Below, piece after piece: positions 9,377-22,146 of a DNA stretch of 35,796 nt. The notes below the pieces were generated by a model. The model was not told the origin of the DNA. It did no database searches and saw only the letters and a list, made by a program, of their open reading frames with translations. Source of the stretch: an uncultured Legionella sp. Lineage in GTDB: Bacteria > Pseudomonadota > Gammaproteobacteria > Legionellales > Legionellaceae. Positions within the stretch are counted from its first letter, which is position 1; each line of letters begins with the position of its first letter. The stretch spans positions 1 through 35,796 of the forward strand of contig CAMFHA010000017.1 of assembly GCA_945952115.1 (NCBI GenBank), read 5' to 3'. The position numbers and the translations under genes are program-made.

Positions 9377-9883
9377 TTAGCCCGCCATAATTTCATCAAC
9401 TGTTTTGCCACGCTTAGCAGCAACATAGTCAGGTGTACCAATATTCGTTAGAGCACCTATAGTTGCTCGTACAATATTACTTGGATTAGTTGAACCGATG
9501 CTTTTTGCAAGTATATTATGTACACCTAATACCTCTAATACCGCTCGCATTGCACCGCCAGCAATAATACCAGTACCTTCACTTGCAGGTTTCATAAAGA
9601 CTTTAGATGCGCCATAATTCCAGGTAATTTCATGAAATATAGTAGACCCAGCTAGAGGAATATAAACCATATTTTTCTTAGCTTGATCCATTGCTTTTTG
9701 AATCGCAATAGGCACTTCACGAGCCTTTCCACGACCAAAGCCTACTTTTCCTTTACCATCACCTACTACAACTAAAACAGCAAAGCCAAAAACACGTCCG
9801 CCTTTTACTACTTTAGCAGTACGAGTTACTGATACTAATTTTTCTTGATAACCATCAGATTTGGGTGATTCATCGAATGCCAT
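9377..9883 (-). CDS. rpsE: 30S ribosomal protein S5
   Basis: [37 protein letters not shown]. Confidence 0.98.
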   Translation of the reverse strand: MAFDESPKSDGYQEKLVSVTRTAKVVKGGRVFGFAVLVVVGDGKGKVGFGRGKAREVPIAIQKAMDQAKKNMVYIPLAGSTIFHEITWNYGASKVFMKPASEGTGIIAGGAMRAVLEVLGVHNILAKSIGSTNPSNIVRATIGALTNIGTPDYVAAKRGKTVDEIMAG

Positions 9884-9892
9884 AGTTGTTCC

Positions 9893-10252
9893 TTAAAAAT
9901 CTAATCCAGCTTCGCGAGCACCTTCTGCAAGGGCTTTCACTCTGCCATGATATTTATAGCCAGCACGATCAAAGGCAACTTCGGTAATACCTTTATCTTT
10001 AGCACGCTCACCTAAAAGCTTACCTACTAATGAAGCTTGATCTACTTTACATTTACCAGCTAAGCTAGCTCTAATTTCTTTATCTACTGATGAGCAAGCT
10101 ACTAGTACTTTATCACCGAGTGTCTCAGCTTGGACTATTTGTGAATAGATATGCATTCCACTTCTATATACAACTAATCTTGCTCTACCCGATTTACGGA
10201 TTAAAGCTTTTGCTTTTAATCCACGTCTATTACGCGAGATTTGCTTATTCAT
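9893..10252 (-). CDS. rplR: 50S ribosomal protein L18
   Basis: RLVVYRSGMHIYSQIV...FDRAGYKYHGRVKALAEGAREAGLDF. Confidence 0.98.
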   Translation of the reverse strand: MNKQISRNRRGLKAKALIRKSGRARLVVYRSGMHIYSQIVQAETLGDKVLVACSSVDKEIRASLAGKCKVDQASLVGKLLGERAKDKGITEVAFDRAGYKYHGRVKALAEGAREAGLDF

Positions 10253-10262
10253 TACTTATACC

Positions 10263-10802
10263 TTATTTCTTCTTGGCTTCTTTACGAGCAATCACTTCAC
10301 CAGCATATCGTATACCTTTTCCTTTATAAGGTTCAGGTGGTCTAAATGCTCTAATTTCAGAAGCAACTTGTCCTAGGATTTGCTTATCTACACCTTTTAA
10401 TAAGATAGTCGTGTTATTCGGAGTCTCAACGACTACTCCATTGGGTAACTCATATTCAATCGGATGAGAAAAACCTAAAGATAAAGTAATACTTTTATCT
10501 TTAGCTTGCGCACGATATCCTACACCAACTAACTCTAGTGTTACTAGAAAACCTTCAGTAACACCATGAACCATATTATTTACTAAAGCCCTTGCTGTTC
10601 CAGCATGAGCCCATGCTTTAGGATCATTTGCCGCTGGTGCAAACTCTAACTGACTAGCGTCTGTATTTTTTATAATACTAACTAATCGATTAATTTTTTG
10701 AGTTAATATTCCTTTTGGCCCTTTTACCGTAACTTCACTATTAGCCACTGTTATTTCAACATTTGATGTATACTTTACAGGGGCTTTTGCTACTCTAGAC
10801 AT
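10263..10802 (-). CDS. rplF: 50S ribosomal protein L6
   Basis: MSRVAKAPV; FRPPEPYKGKGIRYAGEVI. Confidence 0.98.
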   Translation of the reverse strand: MSRVAKAPVKYTSNVEITVANSEVTVKGPKGILTQKINRLVSIIKNTDASQLEFAPAANDPKAWAHAGTARALVNNMVHGVTEGFLVTLELVGVGYRAQAKDKSITLSLGFSHPIEYELPNGVVVETPNNTTILLKGVDKQILGQVASEIRAFRPPEPYKGKGIRYAGEVIARKEAKKK

Positions 10803-10819
10803 ATCATTCCTCGCAAGTA

Positions 10820-11215
10820 TTAAGCCACTTCACAAATGACTTCGCCACCTACACCTTTAGATTTTGCAGATATATGGGTCATTATACCTTTAGATGTAGA
10901 TAATATAGCCACACCAAAACCAGGAATTGAAGATAAATCCTTATATGATTTATAAACTCTTAGTCCAGGCTTACTAATTCTTTTAATCAGCTCAATAACA
11001 GGTCTACCATGATAATATTTTAATTTTACTGTTATTGATTTTAGATTATTTTCTAATGTTTCTATAAAGTAGCTTTCAATGTAGCCTTCTTCTTTTAAAA
11101 CACGAGCTATTTCTTCTTTTAGCTTAGAAGAAACTAATGTTATCTGCTGATGTTTAGCTGCTTGACCATTTCTAATTCTGGTTAGCATATCAGCCACAGG
11201 ATCATGCATACTCAC
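10820..11215 (-). CDS. rpsH: 30S ribosomal protein S8
   Basis: MSMHDPVADMLTRIRNGQ; GVGGEVICEVA. Confidence 0.98.
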   Translation of the reverse strand: MSMHDPVADMLTRIRNGQAAKHQQITLVSSKLKEEIARVLKEEGYIESYFIETLENNLKSITVKLKYYHGRPVIELIKRISKPGLRVYKSYKDLSSIPGFGVAILSTSKGIMTHISAKSKGVGGEVICEVA

Positions 11216-11233
11216 AATCGTTCTCCAAAAAAA

Positions 11234-11536
11234 TTACCAGCTTGATTTTCTGCCGCCAGGTACGTTACCAACCATTAGTTGTTGTCTTAAGCAAATTCTG
11301 CAAAGACTAAACTTACGATATACTGCATGTGGTCTTCCGCAAGACTGGCATCGTGTACTATGGCGAACAGGATTTGAATTTACAGGCAATTTAGCTAATT
11401 TAGCCTGGCAATCCATAATTTCCTGGAAATCTGTAGATGACTTAATAGTTTGCTTTAGTTCATTTCTGCGTTGTCTGTACTTTTCTACTAGCTTTTGACG
11501 TTTTAGCTCTCGCATAAGCATTGATTTTTTAGCCAC
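11234..11536 (-). CDS. rpsN: 30S ribosomal protein S14 (long form with CxxC...CxxC)
   Basis: [58 protein letters not shown]. Confidence 0.98.
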   Translation of the reverse strand: MAKKSMLMRELKRQKLVEKYRQRRNELKQTIKSSTDFQEIMDCQAKLAKLPVNSNPVRHSTRCQSCGRPHAVYRKFSLCRICLRQQLMVGNVPGGRKSSW

Positions 11537-11540
11537 AATA

Positions 11541-12098
11541 TCACCCTTTATTTTTATCTCTATCTTTCAACGGAAGATTAAATGCTTCTAATAAAGCTTT
11601 AGCTTCTTCATTAGTTTTAGCACTTGTAGTAATACAAATATCCAAACCACGTATGCCGTCAGTTTTATCATAATCAATTTCTGGAAACACGATCTGTTCT
11701 TGTATTCCCATGCTGTAATTACCAGTACCATCAAAAGACTTAGGATTTAGGCCACGGAAATCTCTAACACGAGGTAGGGTTATAGATACTAGTCTATCGA
11801 GAAATTCATACATACGCTCGCGACGTAGTGTTACTTTACAGCCGATAGGCCACCCTTCGCGGATCTTAAATCCAGCAAGAGATTTTCGAGCTTTTGTAAC
11901 CACTGGTTTTTGACCAGAAATAAGCGTCATGTCTTCAACAGCATGATTCATTACTTTTTTATCGCCAACAGCTTCACCGACACCCATATTCAAAGTTATT
12001 TTAAGCAGTTTAGGCACTTCCATAATACTAGAATAGTTAAACCGCTTCATCATCATAGGGACGACATCTTTATTATAAAACTCTTTCAGTCTAGCCAT
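11541..12098 (-). CDS. rplE: 50S ribosomal protein L5
   Basis: [22 protein letters not shown]; start moved from 12107 (GTG) to the ATG at 12098, preceded by TAGGTGA. Confidence 0.96.
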   Translation of the reverse strand: MARLKEFYNKDVVPMMMKRFNYSSIMEVPKLLKITLNMGVGEAVGDKKVMNHAVEDMTLISGQKPVVTKARKSLAGFKIREGWPIGCKVTLRRERMYEFLDRLVSITLPRVRDFRGLNPKSFDGTGNYSMGIQEQIVFPEIDYDKTDGIRGLDICITTSAKTNEEAKALLEAFNLPLKDRDKNKG

Positions 12099-12111
12099 TT
12101 CAATCACCTAA

Positions 12112-12441
12112 TTAAACACGGTCAATAATTTCATCATTAGATTTAAAATATCTAACTTTTTTACTTACACCGCCGTTATCAATAAACTTAAAGCCTACTT
12201 TGTCAGCTTTCTTCGTAATAGGGTTGTAATGAGCCACATTCGAAACATGAAGTGGAGCTTCTTTAGTAATTATTCCACCTCTATTCTCAGGTTGTTGTGG
12301 ATTGGCTTTTACGTGCTTTTTAATAAGATTGCCGCCTTCAACAACCACAGCATCTTCAATTACACGAAGAACCTTGCCTACATGACCTTTACTTTTACCT
12401 GCGATAATAATTACTTCATCGCCTGATTTAATGCGTTTCAT
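12112..12441 (-). CDS. rplX: 50S ribosomal protein L24
   Basis: KRIKSGDEVIIIAGKSKGHVGKVLRV. Confidence 0.98.
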   Translation of the reverse strand: MKRIKSGDEVIIIAGKSKGHVGKVLRVIEDAVVVEGGNLIKKHVKANPQQPENRGGIITKEAPLHVSNVAHYNPITKKADKVGFKFIDNGGVSKKVRYFKSNDEIIDRV

Positions 12442-12453
12442 ATTTAATCCTTC

Positions 12454-12819
12454 TTACAAAACTTCAGCAGCTAGAGAGATAATCTTCATGAATTTCTCAC
12501 GTAGCTCACGAGTAACTGGTCCGAATATACGCGTACCTATTGGCTCGTTCTGATTGTTTAAGAGTACTGCAGCATTACCATCAAAACGGATTAAAGAGCC
12601 ATCATCTCTTCTTACGCCTTGAGCTGTTCTAACTACAACAGCTTTCATTACAGCACCTTTTTTTACTTTACTTCTTGGTATAGCGTCTTTAATGCTAACC
12701 TTTATCACATCTCCGACACGTGCATATCGTCGGTGTGAGCCACCAAGTACCTTAATACACATAACTTTACGTGCTCCGCTGTTATCAGCCACTTCAAGCA
12801 CCGTCTGCATTTGGATCAT
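12454..12819 (-). CDS. rplN: 50S ribosomal protein L14
   Basis: [33 protein letters not shown]. Confidence 0.98.
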   Translation of the reverse strand: MIQMQTVLEVADNSGARKVMCIKVLGGSHRRYARVGDVIKVSIKDAIPRSKVKKGAVMKAVVVRTAQGVRRDDGSLIRFDGNAAVLLNNQNEPIGTRIFGPVTRELREKFMKIISLAAEVL

Positions 12820-12860
12820 TTTATTCTCCAGCTCTAATTTCGACCAGAAAAAGGTTGCTG

Positions 12861-12869
12861 ATTATATCA
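12861..12869 (-). promoter_or_regulatory. Extended -10 element (TGATATAAT), candidate spc operon promoter
   Basis: Minus strand TGA-TATAAT in an 88-bp gap between rpsQ and rplN, the S10/spc boundary in E. coli; no good -35 seen. Confidence 0.5.
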
Positions 12870-12907
12870 GGCCTTTTAGGGTTTTAAAAGTAAATCAACA
12901 ATATTGA

Positions 12908-13159
12908 TTAAGAAATTACTTCTACTAATACCCAACTTTTCGTTTTAGAGAGTGGTCTTGACTCACGGACTTTAACAGTATTGCCTATTTGACATACTTC
13001 ATTTTCATCATGAGCATGAATTTTAGTTCTACGCTTCATAATTTTTCCATATTTAGGATGCTTAACAGTACGCTCTATCATCACCACTATGGTTTTATCC
13101 ATTTTGTCGCTAACTACTTTTCCAACCAGTGTTCTGGCATTTGATTCACTAGTAGACAT
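12908..13159 (-). CDS. rpsQ: 30S ribosomal protein S17
   Basis: [40 protein letters not shown]. Confidence 0.98.
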   Translation of the reverse strand: MSTSESNARTLVGKVVSDKMDKTIVVMIERTVKHPKYGKIMKRRTKIHAHDENEVCQIGNTVKVRESRPLSKTKSWVLVEVIS

Positions 13160-13160
13160 G

Positions 13161-13355
13161 TTACTTTCCTGCCTTTTCAGTCAACAATGTTTTTACTCGT
13201 GCCACTGATTTACGCACCATTGTAATTAGGTGAGTTTTATCTAGTGAGCCACTTGCTTTTTTCATTCGTAAGTTAAATTGTTCTTTACGTAACGAAAGCA
13301 ATTCATTTTGCAATTCCTCTTGAGATAAATTGCGTAATTCTTCAATTTTTTTCAT
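13161..13355 (-). CDS. rpmC: 50S ribosomal protein L29
   Basis: [31 protein letters not shown]. Confidence 0.98.
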   Translation of the reverse strand: MKKIEELRNLSQEELQNELLSLRKEQFNLRMKKASGSLDKTHLITMVRKSVARVKTLLTEKAGK

Positions 13356-13768
13356 TACATCACCGTCCTTTCTTCAAAGGTTACTTTGAAAGGAAGTTTT
13401 GCTTTAGCTAAATTGAATGCTTCCATAGCAAGTTCTTTAGATATACCTTCCATTTCAAACAAAACTTTACCTGGTTGTATTTGAGCTACCCAGTATTCAA
13501 CGCTACCTTTACCTTTACCTTGTCGAACTTCTAAAGGCTTCTGAGTAATAGGTTTATCTGGAAACACTCTAATCCAAATTTTTCCACCACGCTTAATATG
13601 ACGTGTCATAGCACGACGAGCAGCTTCAATTTGACGCGCAGTCAAACGTCCACGCTCAAGCGCTTTTAAACCAAACTCACCGAAACTGATTTTACTGCCG
13701 CGTAAGGCTAAGCCTCTATTACGACCTTTCATTTGTTTTCGGTATTTAGTACGCTTTGGTTGCAACAT
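13355..13768 (-). CDS. rplP: 50S ribosomal protein L16
   Basis: [21 protein letters not shown]. Confidence 0.98.
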   Translation of the reverse strand: MLQPKRTKYRKQMKGRNRGLALRGSKISFGEFGLKALERGRLTARQIEAARRAMTRHIKRGGKIWIRVFPDKPITQKPLEVRQGKGKGSVEYWVAQIQPGKVLFEMEGISKELAMEAFNLAKAKLPFKVTFEERTVM

Positions 13769-13784
13769 GATTTTTAATCCTCAC

Positions 13785-14441
13785 TCACTGGGCGCTATCT
13801 GTTGATCTTTTCTTTTGAGGGAGCACCTCGCCCTTGAAGATCCAGACTTTTACACCAATAATTCCGTAGGTAGTTTTAGACTCAGCTGTACCGTAATCAA
13901 TATCAGCTCTGAATGTATGTAAAGGTACACGCCCTTCTCTATACCATTCACTTCGAGCAATTTCAGCACCACCTAATCGTCCGCTCACACAGATTTTAAT
14001 TCCTTTAGCACCTGATTTTAAAGCTGATGTTACAGCTCGCTTCATTGCTCTTCTAAACATAACGCGCTGCTCTAACTGCTGAGCAATACCTTCAGCTACT
14101 AGAGTAGAATCCAACTCAGGTTTTTTAATTTCTTCAATATTTAAATGTACTGGGACACCTAGTTTATCCGAAATCTCCTGACGTAATGTTTCTATACCAC
14201 CGCCTTTTTTACCAATAATAACGCCTGGTCTTGCGGTAAGTATAGTTACCACTGCATTGTTGGCTGGTCTTTCAATTAAAATCTTGCTTACTGCGGCAGC
14301 CATTAATTTTTTCTTCAATTCAGCACGAAGCTTAATATCTTGAATTAAAAATTCTGCATATCGCTTTCCAGCAAACCATTTTGAATTCCAATCTTTAATA
14401 ATTCCAAGACGTATTCCTATTGGGTTAACTTTCTGTCCCAT
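13785..14441 (-). CDS. rpsC: 30S ribosomal protein S3
   Basis: [26 protein letters not shown]-domain [14 protein letters not shown]. Confidence 0.98.
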   Translation of the reverse strand: MGQKVNPIGIRLGIIKDWNSKWFAGKRYAEFLIQDIKLRAELKKKLMAAAVSKILIERPANNAVVTILTARPGVIIGKKGGGIETLRQEISDKLGVPVHLNIEEIKKPELDSTLVAEGIAQQLEQRVMFRRAMKRAVTSALKSGAKGIKICVSGRLGGAEIARSEWYREGRVPLHTFRADIDYGTAESKTTYGIIGVKVWIFKGEVLPQKKRSTDSAQ

Positions 14442-14443
14442 TG

Positions 14444-14779
14444 CTATTCCTCATCAGATACTTTAATGGTGATATGGCAAGTTCTCTTGCAAATGCGATT
14501 TGCACGACCCTTAGCTCTGGGACTAATGCGTTTTAGCGTTGCCGCTTCATCGACGCATACCATACCTACTTTAAGATCATCAATGTCAGCCCCATTATTA
14601 TTCTCTGCATTCGCAATAGCAGATTCTAATAATTTAAGCATTAATTGAGCACCTTTTTTAGGCGTGAACTTGAGAACATCAAGCGCACTTGATACATTCA
14701 TATTACGTATCATATCAGCTACTAACCTGCCTTTTTGTGCAGATAAAGGAGCGCCTTTTAATTTAGCTGTAACTTCCAT
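14444..14779 (-). CDS. rplV: 50S ribosomal protein L22
   Basis: [14 protein letters not shown]...[24 protein letters not shown]. Confidence 0.98.
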   Translation of the reverse strand: MEVTAKLKGAPLSAQKGRLVADMIRNMNVSSALDVLKFTPKKGAQLMLKLLESAIANAENNNGADIDDLKVGMVCVDEAATLKRISPRAKGRANRICKRTCHITIKVSDEE

Positions 14780-14788
14780 AATATCCTC

Positions 14789-15067
14789 TTACTTACCCTT
14801 GGCTTTTCTGTCACCAGAGTGGCCTTTGAATGTACGAGTCATGGCAAACTCACCTAATTTGTGACCAACCATATTATCGGTAATAAATACGGGAACATGA
14901 TCTTTGCCGTTATGTACAGCTATAGTTAAATCAATCATTTCAGGAACGATTGTAGAACGTCTAGACCAAGTTTTTATTGGTTTTTTAGATTTAGATTTGA
15001 TCGCAGCTTCAACTTTACTGATCAAATGATGGTCAATAAAAGGACCTTTTCTTATAGAACGAGCCAC
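14789..15067 (-). CDS. rpsS: 30S ribosomal protein S19 (GTG start)
   Basis: [19 protein letters not shown]; start moved from 15082 to the GTG at 15067, preceded by GAGAGG. Confidence 0.95.
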   Translation of the reverse strand: MARSIRKGPFIDHHLISKVEAAIKSKSKKPIKTWSRRSTIVPEMIDLTIAVHNGKDHVPVFITDNMVGHKLGEFAMTRTFKGHSGDRKAKGK

Positions 15068-15085
15068 TTGATATCCTCTCAAAAA

Positions 15086-15913
15086 TTATTTTTTCTTACG
15101 ACGTCTAACGATAAAACTATCAGTTCGTTTATTACTTCTAGTTTTGTATCCTTTGGTCGGTAATCCCCATGGAGATACTGGATGACGTCCGCCAGAAGTT
15201 CTACCTTCTCCTCCACCATGTGGATGATCTACTGGGTTCATAGCAACACCGCGAACAGTAGGACGAATGCCTCTCCAACGTTTAGCACCAGCTTTACCTA
15301 AAGCACGTAAACTATGCTCACTATTACTTACTTCACCAATAACAGCACGACATAATACATGTATCTTTCGCATTTCTCCAGAGCGTAGTCGAAGAGTTGC
15401 ATAAACACCTTCTTTTGCAACTATTTGTCCACTACACCCAGCGCTACGCAACATTTGTGCACCTTTTCCTGCTTTCATTTCCACACAATGTATGGTAGTA
15501 CCTACAGGAATGTTTTTTAGTGGTAAACAATTACCTATACTAATTGGGGAATCAGCGCCACTAACTACAGTTGCACCAACTTCAAGATTAGCAGGGGCAA
15601 TAATGTACCTTTTCTCGCCATCAGCATAAGCAATCAATGCAATTAATGCTGTTCTATTTGGATCATACTCTAATCGCTCAACACGACCATTAATACCATC
15701 TTTATTTCTTTTAAAATCAATAATTCGGTATTTTTGACTATGACCGCCACCTATATGTCGTACAGTAATACGACCTTGGTTATTACGTCCACCAGTTTTC
15801 TTTAATTTTTCAACTAATGACGCCAGGGGCTTACCTTTATGGATATTGTGATGAACAACACGTAACTCGCCACGCTTTCCTGGTGATGTAGGTTTGGATT
15901 TTAATAATGCCAT
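15086..15913 (-). CDS. rplB: 50S ribosomal protein L2
   Basis: [29 protein letters not shown]. Confidence 0.98.
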   Translation of the reverse strand: MALLKSKPTSPGKRGELRVVHHNIHKGKPLASLVEKLKKTGGRNNQGRITVRHIGGGHSQKYRIIDFKRNKDGINGRVERLEYDPNRTALIALIAYADGEKRYIIAPANLEVGATVVSGADSPISIGNCLPLKNIPVGTTIHCVEMKAGKGAQMLRSAGCSGQIVAKEGVYATLRLRSGEMRKIHVLCRAVIGEVSNSEHSLRALGKAGAKRWRGIRPTVRGVAMNPVDHPHGGGEGRTSGGRHPVSPWGLPTKGYKTRSNKRTDSFIVRRRKKK

Positions 15914-15925
15914 CTTGATCTACCC

Positions 15926-16222
15926 TTATTCAGTAACTGTAAAGTCAATATCTTGATCAGCATGAAGAGATACAAAGGCTTTCTTCCAGTCACTACGCTT
16001 GCCACTTGTTTGTTTGAAGCGCTTAGTTTTACCCTTCACATTTACAATAGATACTTTTTTAACTTTTACATTAAATATGTGCTCAACAGCCATTTTAATT
16101 TCGCTTTTAGTTGCATCTTTTAATACTTTAAAAGTGAACTGCTTCAATTTTTCAGCTATTACTGTAGTCTTTTCAGAGGTATGTGGTTCACGTAGAACCA
16201 TCATCAATCTTTCAGCGTTCAT
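15926..16222 (-). CDS. rplW: 50S ribosomal protein L23
   Basis: [38 protein letters not shown]. Confidence 0.98.
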   Translation of the reverse strand: MNAERLMMVLREPHTSEKTTVIAEKLKQFTFKVLKDATKSEIKMAVEHIFNVKVKKVSIVNVKGKTKRFKQTSGKRSDWKKAFVSLHADQDIDFTVTE

Positions 16223-16824
16223 TGTAACTGTTCCTCAATTTTTTTAATTGCAGCCTCTGTAACAACAACTTTTTCAAATCTAAGTAAGGAAACAGGATCT
16301 ATAGTTGTAACATCACAGATATCGTAGTCAATTAAGTTTCTGGAGCCTAGATATTCGTTCTCGCCTACTTCACTCATAATAATCAGTGCATTTTTAATAT
16401 TGAGCTGATTCATTTTATTAGCAAAATCCTTTGTTTTATGACTTTCACATTCAAAGTTACTTACAACAAGAAGATTTTCTGTACGGCAAAGTTCGGAGAT
16501 TATACTACGTAATGCGCGTTTGTACATTTTTTTATTCAATTTTTGTGAATAATCTCTCTTTTTAGATGCAAAAGTGACGCCACCACTTCTCCAAAGAGGG
16601 CTTCTGATAGTTCCTGCTCTAGCTCTACCAGTACCTTTTTGATTCCATGGTTTTTTTCCACCACCTCGAACCTCAGAGCGAGTTTTTTGGGCACTATTCC
16701 CACTTCGAGCATTATTCATATAAGTTACAACGGCCTGGTGTATTAAACCTTCATTATAACTGTATGCAAAAACATCGCTGTTTAGTTTAATATTTGCTTT
16801 TGTATCAATTGTTGTAATTTCCAT
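16219..16824 (-). CDS. rplD: 50S ribosomal protein L4
   Basis: [36 protein letters not shown] at 16824 overlaps the rplC stop (TGATG). Confidence 0.97.
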   Translation of the reverse strand: MEITTIDTKANIKLNSDVFAYSYNEGLIHQAVVTYMNNARSGNSAQKTRSEVRGGGKKPWNQKGTGRARAGTIRSPLWRSGGVTFASKKRDYSQKLNKKMYKRALRSIISELCRTENLLVVSNFECESHKTKDFANKMNQLNIKNALIIMSEVGENEYLGSRNLIDYDICDVTTIDPVSLLRFEKVVVTEAAIKKIEEQLQ

Positions 16825-17471
16825 CACTCACCTCTTGCTTGCTTTTTTACTGCATGCTTAACTTCAAGGCGAGCACCTGGTGCGCCAGGAATAGCACCTT
16901 TAATGAGCAGTAGATTTCTTTCCACATCAACGCGTACTAATTCAAGACTTTGGACTGTACAACGAGCATTACCTAAATGCCCTGCCATTTTTTTCCCTTT
17001 GAAGACACGACCAGGAGTTTGATTTTGTCCGATAGAACCTGGAACACGATGCGATCTAGAGTTACCATGACTTGCATCTTGAGTTCTAAAATTATGTCTT
17101 TTTACAGTACCCGCAAATCCTTTACCTTTTGTAATACCAGACACATCAACATATTGGCCAGCAGTAAAAAGATCACTTACTGATATAGCTTGTCCGAGTT
17201 TGAACTTATCTTCATCTTCGATACGAAACTCAACTTGCATGTCGCCTGCTTCTATTTCAGCTTTAGCACAATGTCCAGCTAAAGGCTTAGAAACTTTGTT
17301 TGCCTTTTTTGTACCAGCAGTTAACTGCACAGCTGAATAACCATCATTATCTACAGTTTTAAGCTGAGAGACATGATTAGGATGTATTTCTACTACAGAT
17401 ACTGGAACCGAGACTCCTTCTGGAGTAAAAATACGTGTCATTCCAATTTTACGACCTAATAAACCGATCAT
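16824..17471 (-). CDS. rplC: 50S ribosomal protein L3
   Basis: [28 protein letters not shown]. Confidence 0.98.
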   Translation of the reverse strand: MIGLLGRKIGMTRIFTPEGVSVPVSVVEIHPNHVSQLKTVDNDGYSAVQLTAGTKKANKVSKPLAGHCAKAEIEAGDMQVEFRIEDEDKFKLGQAISVSDLFTAGQYVDVSGITKGKGFAGTVKRHNFRTQDASHGNSRSHRVPGSIGQNQTPGRVFKGKKMAGHLGNARCTVQSLELVRVDVERNLLLIKGAIPGAPGARLEVKHAVKKQARGE

Positions 17472-17505
17472 GATTGTAATACCTCTTGTTTATCCTTGCT
17501 TATGA

Positions 17506-17823
17506 TTAATCATCAAGGCTTATCTGAACATCTACTCCAGCAGCCAGATCTAGCTTCATCAGAGCATCAACTGTTTTTTCAGTTGGATGAACAATAACGA
17601 CCAGGCGTTTATGAGTGCGTAATTCATATTGATCTCGCGCATCTTTATTAACGTGAGGTGAAATCAATACAGTAAATTTTTCTTTGCGAATCGGCAAAGG
17701 TATTGGCCCACGGATTTGTGCGCCAGTACGTTTTGCAGTCTCAACGATTTCTCGAGTTGATAAATCGATTAATCGGTGATCAAAGGATTTTAATCTTATT
17801 TTAATATTCTGATTGTTACTCAT
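17506..17823 (-). CDS. rpsJ: 30S ribosomal protein S10
   Basis: [37 protein letters not shown]. Confidence 0.98.
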   Translation of the reverse strand: MSNNQNIKIRLKSFDHRLIDLSTREIVETAKRTGAQIRGPIPLPIRKEKFTVLISPHVNKDARDQYELRTHKRLVVIVHPTEKTVDALMKLDLAAGVDVQISLDD

Positions 17824-17828
17824 TATAA

Positions 17829-19019
17829 TTACTCGATTATTTTAGCGACAACACCGGCGCCTACAGTACGGCCACCTTCTCTAATTGCAAAGCGTAGTCC
17901 TTCTGTCATTGCAATTGGTGCATGTAAGTTAACAGTTAATTGAACATTATCACCTGGCATCACCATTTCAATACCTGAAGGTAAATCACAAGTTCCTGTT
18001 ACGTCTGTTGTTCTGAAGTAAAACTGGGGTCGATATCCATTGAAAAATGGAGTATGGCGCCCACCTTCATCTTTAGACAATACATATACTTCTGCTTCAA
18101 ATTTAGTATGAGGCTTAATTGTTCCTGGCTTAGCAAGCACTTGTCCGCGCTCTACTTCATCCCGCTTAGTACCACGTAATAATACACCTACGTTATCCCC
18201 AGCACGGCCTTCGTCTAATAATTTACGGAACATTTCAACGCCAGTACAGGTAGTTTTTTGCGTATCTCTGATTCCAACAATTTCAACTTCTTCACCAACT
18301 TTAACAATTCCGCTTTCAACTCGGCCTGTTACTACTGTGCCTCGACCAGAGATTGAAAATACGTCTTCAATTGGTAATAAAAATGCTTTGTCAATATTTC
18401 GAACAGGTTCAGGAATATAAGCATCTAATGTGTCAACTAGTTTCTCGATCGCAGGAACTCCAATCTCGCTGGTATCCCCTTCTAGTGCTTTTAATGCAGA
18501 ACCTACAACAATAGGTATATCATCGCCAGGAAATTCATAACTGCTTAGTAAATCACGTACTTCCATCTCTACTAGTTCTAGTAATTCAGGATCGTCCACC
18601 ATATCCGCTTTGTTCATGAAGACTACAATATAGGGAACACCTACTTGGCGTGACAACAAAATATGTTCTCTCGTCTGTGGCATTGGACCATCAGCAGCTG
18701 ATACTACTAATATCGCTCCGTCCATTTGCGCTGCTCCAGTGATCATGTTCTTAACATAATCCGCATGGCCTGGGCAATCTACGTGTGCATAGTGACGGTT
18801 TTTAGATTCATATTCAACGTGTGCAGTAGAGATTGTTATTCCGCGCTCTCTTTCTTCTGGTGCCGCATCAATTTGGTCATAAGCCTTGGCTTCTCCACCA
18901 AATTTCTTAGCCATAATCGTCGTAATAGCTGCTGTTAATGTCGTCTTACCATGATCTACGTGGCCAATTGTTCCCACATTAACGTGTGGCTTCTTACGTT
19001 CAAATTTTTCCTTTCCCAT
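17829..19019 (-). CDS. tuf: Elongation factor Tu, copy 1 (str/S10 side)
   Basis: [21 protein letters not shown]; 396 aa; second residue Gly. Confidence 0.99.
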   Translation of the reverse strand: MGKEKFERKKPHVNVGTIGHVDHGKTTLTAAITTIMAKKFGGEAKAYDQIDAAPEERERGITISTAHVEYESKNRHYAHVDCPGHADYVKNMITGAAQMDGAILVVSAADGPMPQTREHILLSRQVGVPYIVVFMNKADMVDDPELLELVEMEVRDLLSSYEFPGDDIPIVVGSALKALEGDTSEIGVPAIEKLVDTLDAYIPEPVRNIDKAFLLPIEDVFSISGRGTVVTGRVESGIVKVGEEVEIVGIRDTQKTTCTGVEMFRKLLDEGRAGDNVGVLLRGTKRDEVERGQVLAKPGTIKPHTKFEAEVYVLSKDEGGRHTPFFNGYRPQFYFRTTDVTGTCDLPSGIEMVMPGDNVQLTVNLHAPIAMTEGLRFAIREGGRTVGAGVVAKIIE

Positions 19020-19039
19020 TTCAATAACCTCGTTAACTT

Positions 19040-21124
19040 TTATTGTTTCTTGATAATTGCTTCAGCAATATTATTTGGTGCTTCAGCATACTTAGAAAAT
19101 TCCATCGTATATGTTGCTCGTCCTTGAGTAGCAGAACGTAGATCGGTGGAATAACCAAACATCTCTGCAAGTGGTACTTCAGCTCGAACAATTTTTCCAG
19201 CTGGAGAATCTTCCATACCTTGAACTAAACCACGACGTCTATTGAGGTCTCCCATTACATCGCCCATGTAATCTTCTGGAGTAACCACTTCTACAGCCAT
19301 AATTGGTTCAAGTAATACTGGCTTAGCTTTTAAAGCACCTTGTTTGAAGCATTGTGATCCAGCAATTTTAAATGCCATTTCACTTGAGTCTACCTCATGG
19401 AAAGAACCATCAAATAGAGTGACTTTAACGTCAACTACAGGATAACCTGCAATAACTCCATTTTGCATTTGTTCTTGGATCCCTTTGTCAACTGCAGGTA
19501 TATATTCTTTGGGAATAACACCACCTACAATCGCATTCACAAACTCATATCCCTTGCCTGGCTCTTGTGGCTCGATTTTTAACCATACGTGACCATATTG
19601 ACCACGACCACCAGATTGTCGTACAAATTTTCCTTCTTGCTCTACAGCTTGCTTTAATGTTTCTCGGTAGGCTACTTGAGGTTTACCTACGTTGGCTTCA
19701 ACATTAAATTCTCTACGCATACGGTCAACAATAATTTCTAAATGAAGCTCACCCATACCTTCAATAATTGTTTGACCAGTTTCTTCGTCAGTATGAACTC
19801 TGAACGAAGGATCTTCTTGAGCTAGTTTTCCTAAAGCAACGCCCATTTTTTCTTGATCGGCTTTAGTTTTGGGTTCAACAGCTACTGCAATTACTGGATC
19901 TGGAAAATCCATTCTTTCTAAAATAACAGGATTATTTAGATCACAAAGGGTATCGCCGGTAGTCACTGTTTTTAAGCCTACTGCCGCTGCAATATCACCT
20001 GCACGAACTTCTTTAATTTCTTCTCTAGAATTTGCGTGCATTTGTAATAACCGACCAATACGCTCTTTTTTATCTTTAACAGAATTTAGTAAAGTATCAC
20101 CTGACTTAACTATTCCTGAATAAGCTCTAAAATATGTTAAAGTACCAACAAACGGATCGGTAGCAATTTTAAATGCTAGAGCAGAGAATGGTGCTTCATA
20201 ACTAGTTTCTCTAGTTGTTTCATTGCCATCATCATCTGTCCCTTGAACCGCAGGAATGTCAAGTGGTGAAGGAAGGTATTCAACAACCCCATCAAGTACT
20301 GCTTGAACCCCTTTATTTTTAAAGGCTGATCCACAAAAAACAGGAACAACTTGATTGGTCACTGTAAGGTGGCGTAAAGCTGCTTTAATTTCATCTTCAC
20401 TTAATTCTTCACCTTCAAGATATTTTTCCATTATTTCTTCAGAAGCTTCAGCTGCGGCTTCAACTAGTAAAGTACGGTACTCTTCACATTCAGCTTTCAG
20501 TGCTTCAGGAACTTCACCATATTTGAAAGTCATACCTTTATTGTCTTCATCCCAATGAATCGCTTTCATTTTGATAAGATCAATTACCCCTTTAAATTCT
20601 TCTTCTGCACCGATAGGGATTTGTACAACTACAGGATTAGAACCCAGACGCTGTTTAATTTGAGAAACTACGCGATGAAAATTAGCCCCCATTCTATCCA
20701 TTTTGTTTACAAACACAATACGTGGTACGCCGTATTTATTAGCTTGTCTCCAAACTGTTTCTGACTGTGGCTCTACACCAGATACTGAGTCAAATACAAC
20801 TACTGCGCCATCAAGTACACGAAGCGATCTCTCTACTTCAATCATAAAATCAACGTGTCCTGGAGTATCAATAATATTGATTCGGTGTGGATCAAATTGT
20901 TTATCCATACCTGGCCAATAACAGGTTGTCGCAGCGGAAGTAATAGTAATACCTCGCTCTTGCTCTTGAACCATCCAGTCCATCGTCGCAGCACCGTCAT
21001 GCACCTCACCAATTTTGTGAGACATACCAGTATAGTATAAAACTCGTTCTGTTGTCGTAGTTTTACCAGCATCAACGTGAGCCGCAATGCCTATATTTCT
21101 ATATCGTTTTAATGGAGTTGACAC
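19040..21124 (-). CDS. fusA: Elongation factor G
   Basis: [27 protein letters not shown]; 694 aa. Confidence 0.99.
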   Translation of the reverse strand: MSTPLKRYRNIGIAAHVDAGKTTTTERVLYYTGMSHKIGEVHDGAATMDWMVQEQERGITITSAATTCYWPGMDKQFDPHRINIIDTPGHVDFMIEVERSLRVLDGAVVVFDSVSGVEPQSETVWRQANKYGVPRIVFVNKMDRMGANFHRVVSQIKQRLGSNPVVVQIPIGAEEEFKGVIDLIKMKAIHWDEDNKGMTFKYGEVPEALKAECEEYRTLLVEAAAEASEEIMEKYLEGEELSEDEIKAALRHLTVTNQVVPVFCGSAFKNKGVQAVLDGVVEYLPSPLDIPAVQGTDDDGNETTRETSYEAPFSALAFKIATDPFVGTLTYFRAYSGIVKSGDTLLNSVKDKKERIGRLLQMHANSREEIKEVRAGDIAAAVGLKTVTTGDTLCDLNNPVILERMDFPDPVIAVAVEPKTKADQEKMGVALGKLAQEDPSFRVHTDEETGQTIIEGMGELHLEIIVDRMRREFNVEANVGKPQVAYRETLKQAVEQEGKFVRQSGGRGQYGHVWLKIEPQEPGKGYEFVNAIVGGVIPKEYIPAVDKGIQEQMQNGVIAGYPVVDVKVTLFDGSFHEVDSSEMAFKIAGSQCFKQGALKAKPVLLEPIMAVEVVTPEDYMGDVMGDLNRRRGLVQGMEDSPAGKIVRAEVPLAEMFGYSTDLRSATQGRATYTMEFSKYAEAPNNIAEAIIKKQ

Positions 21125-21136
21125 CGCATACCTCTC

Positions 21137-21670
<534 letters not shown>

Positions 21671-21680
21671 CTACAATCAG

Positions 21681-22061
21681 TTATTTTTTATCTTTTGGTT
21701 TCTTTGTACCATACTTAGAACGACCTTGTTTACGATCATTAACTCCTGAAGTATCTAAACTACCTCGAACAGTATGGTAACGCACCCCAGGTAAGTCTTT
21801 AACACGACCACCTCTAATCAGAACAACAGAGTGCTCTTGAAGGTTATGGCCTTCACCGCCAATATATGAACTTACTTCAAATCCATTGGTTAAACGTACA
21901 CGGGCAACCTTACGCATTGCTGAGTTAGGTTTTTTAGGTGTAGTAGTGTAAACACGTGTACATACACCGCGTCTCTGAGGACATGACTCTAGTGCTGGGA
22001 CGTTACTTTTCTTTTTTACGTCGGCACGAGGCTTTCTTACTAACTGATTAATAGTAGCCAT
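21681..22061 (-). CDS. rpsL: 30S ribosomal protein S12
   Basis: [34 protein letters not shown]. Confidence 0.98.
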   Translation of the reverse strand: MATINQLVRKPRADVKKKSNVPALESCPQRRGVCTRVYTTTPKKPNSAMRKVARVRLTNGFEVSSYIGGEGHNLQEHSVVLIRGGRVKDLPGVRYHTVRGSLDTSGVNDRKQGRSKYGTKKPKDKK

Positions 22062-22117
22062 TTCTACTTAACTCCGATCTGTCACTTGTGAATATTTCGA
22101 GTGCATAAAGAGGCCGG

Positions 22118-22146
22118 ATTCTATATAGATATGGCAGGTTTGTCAA
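22118..22146 (-). promoter_or_regulatory. Predicted sigma70 promoter for the str operon
   Basis: Minus strand TTGACA (22141-22146), 17 nt, TAGAAT (22118-22123), in the rpoC-rpsL gap. Confidence 0.7.

Noticed and set aside
20842-21087. 81-aa minus-strand ORF inside fusA in another frame
   Set aside because: Fully embedded in fusA with no domain-like features.
21681-22061. RpsL streptomycin-resistance mutation
   Set aside because: Both key Lys motifs (TPKKPNS and GRVKDLPG) are wild type.
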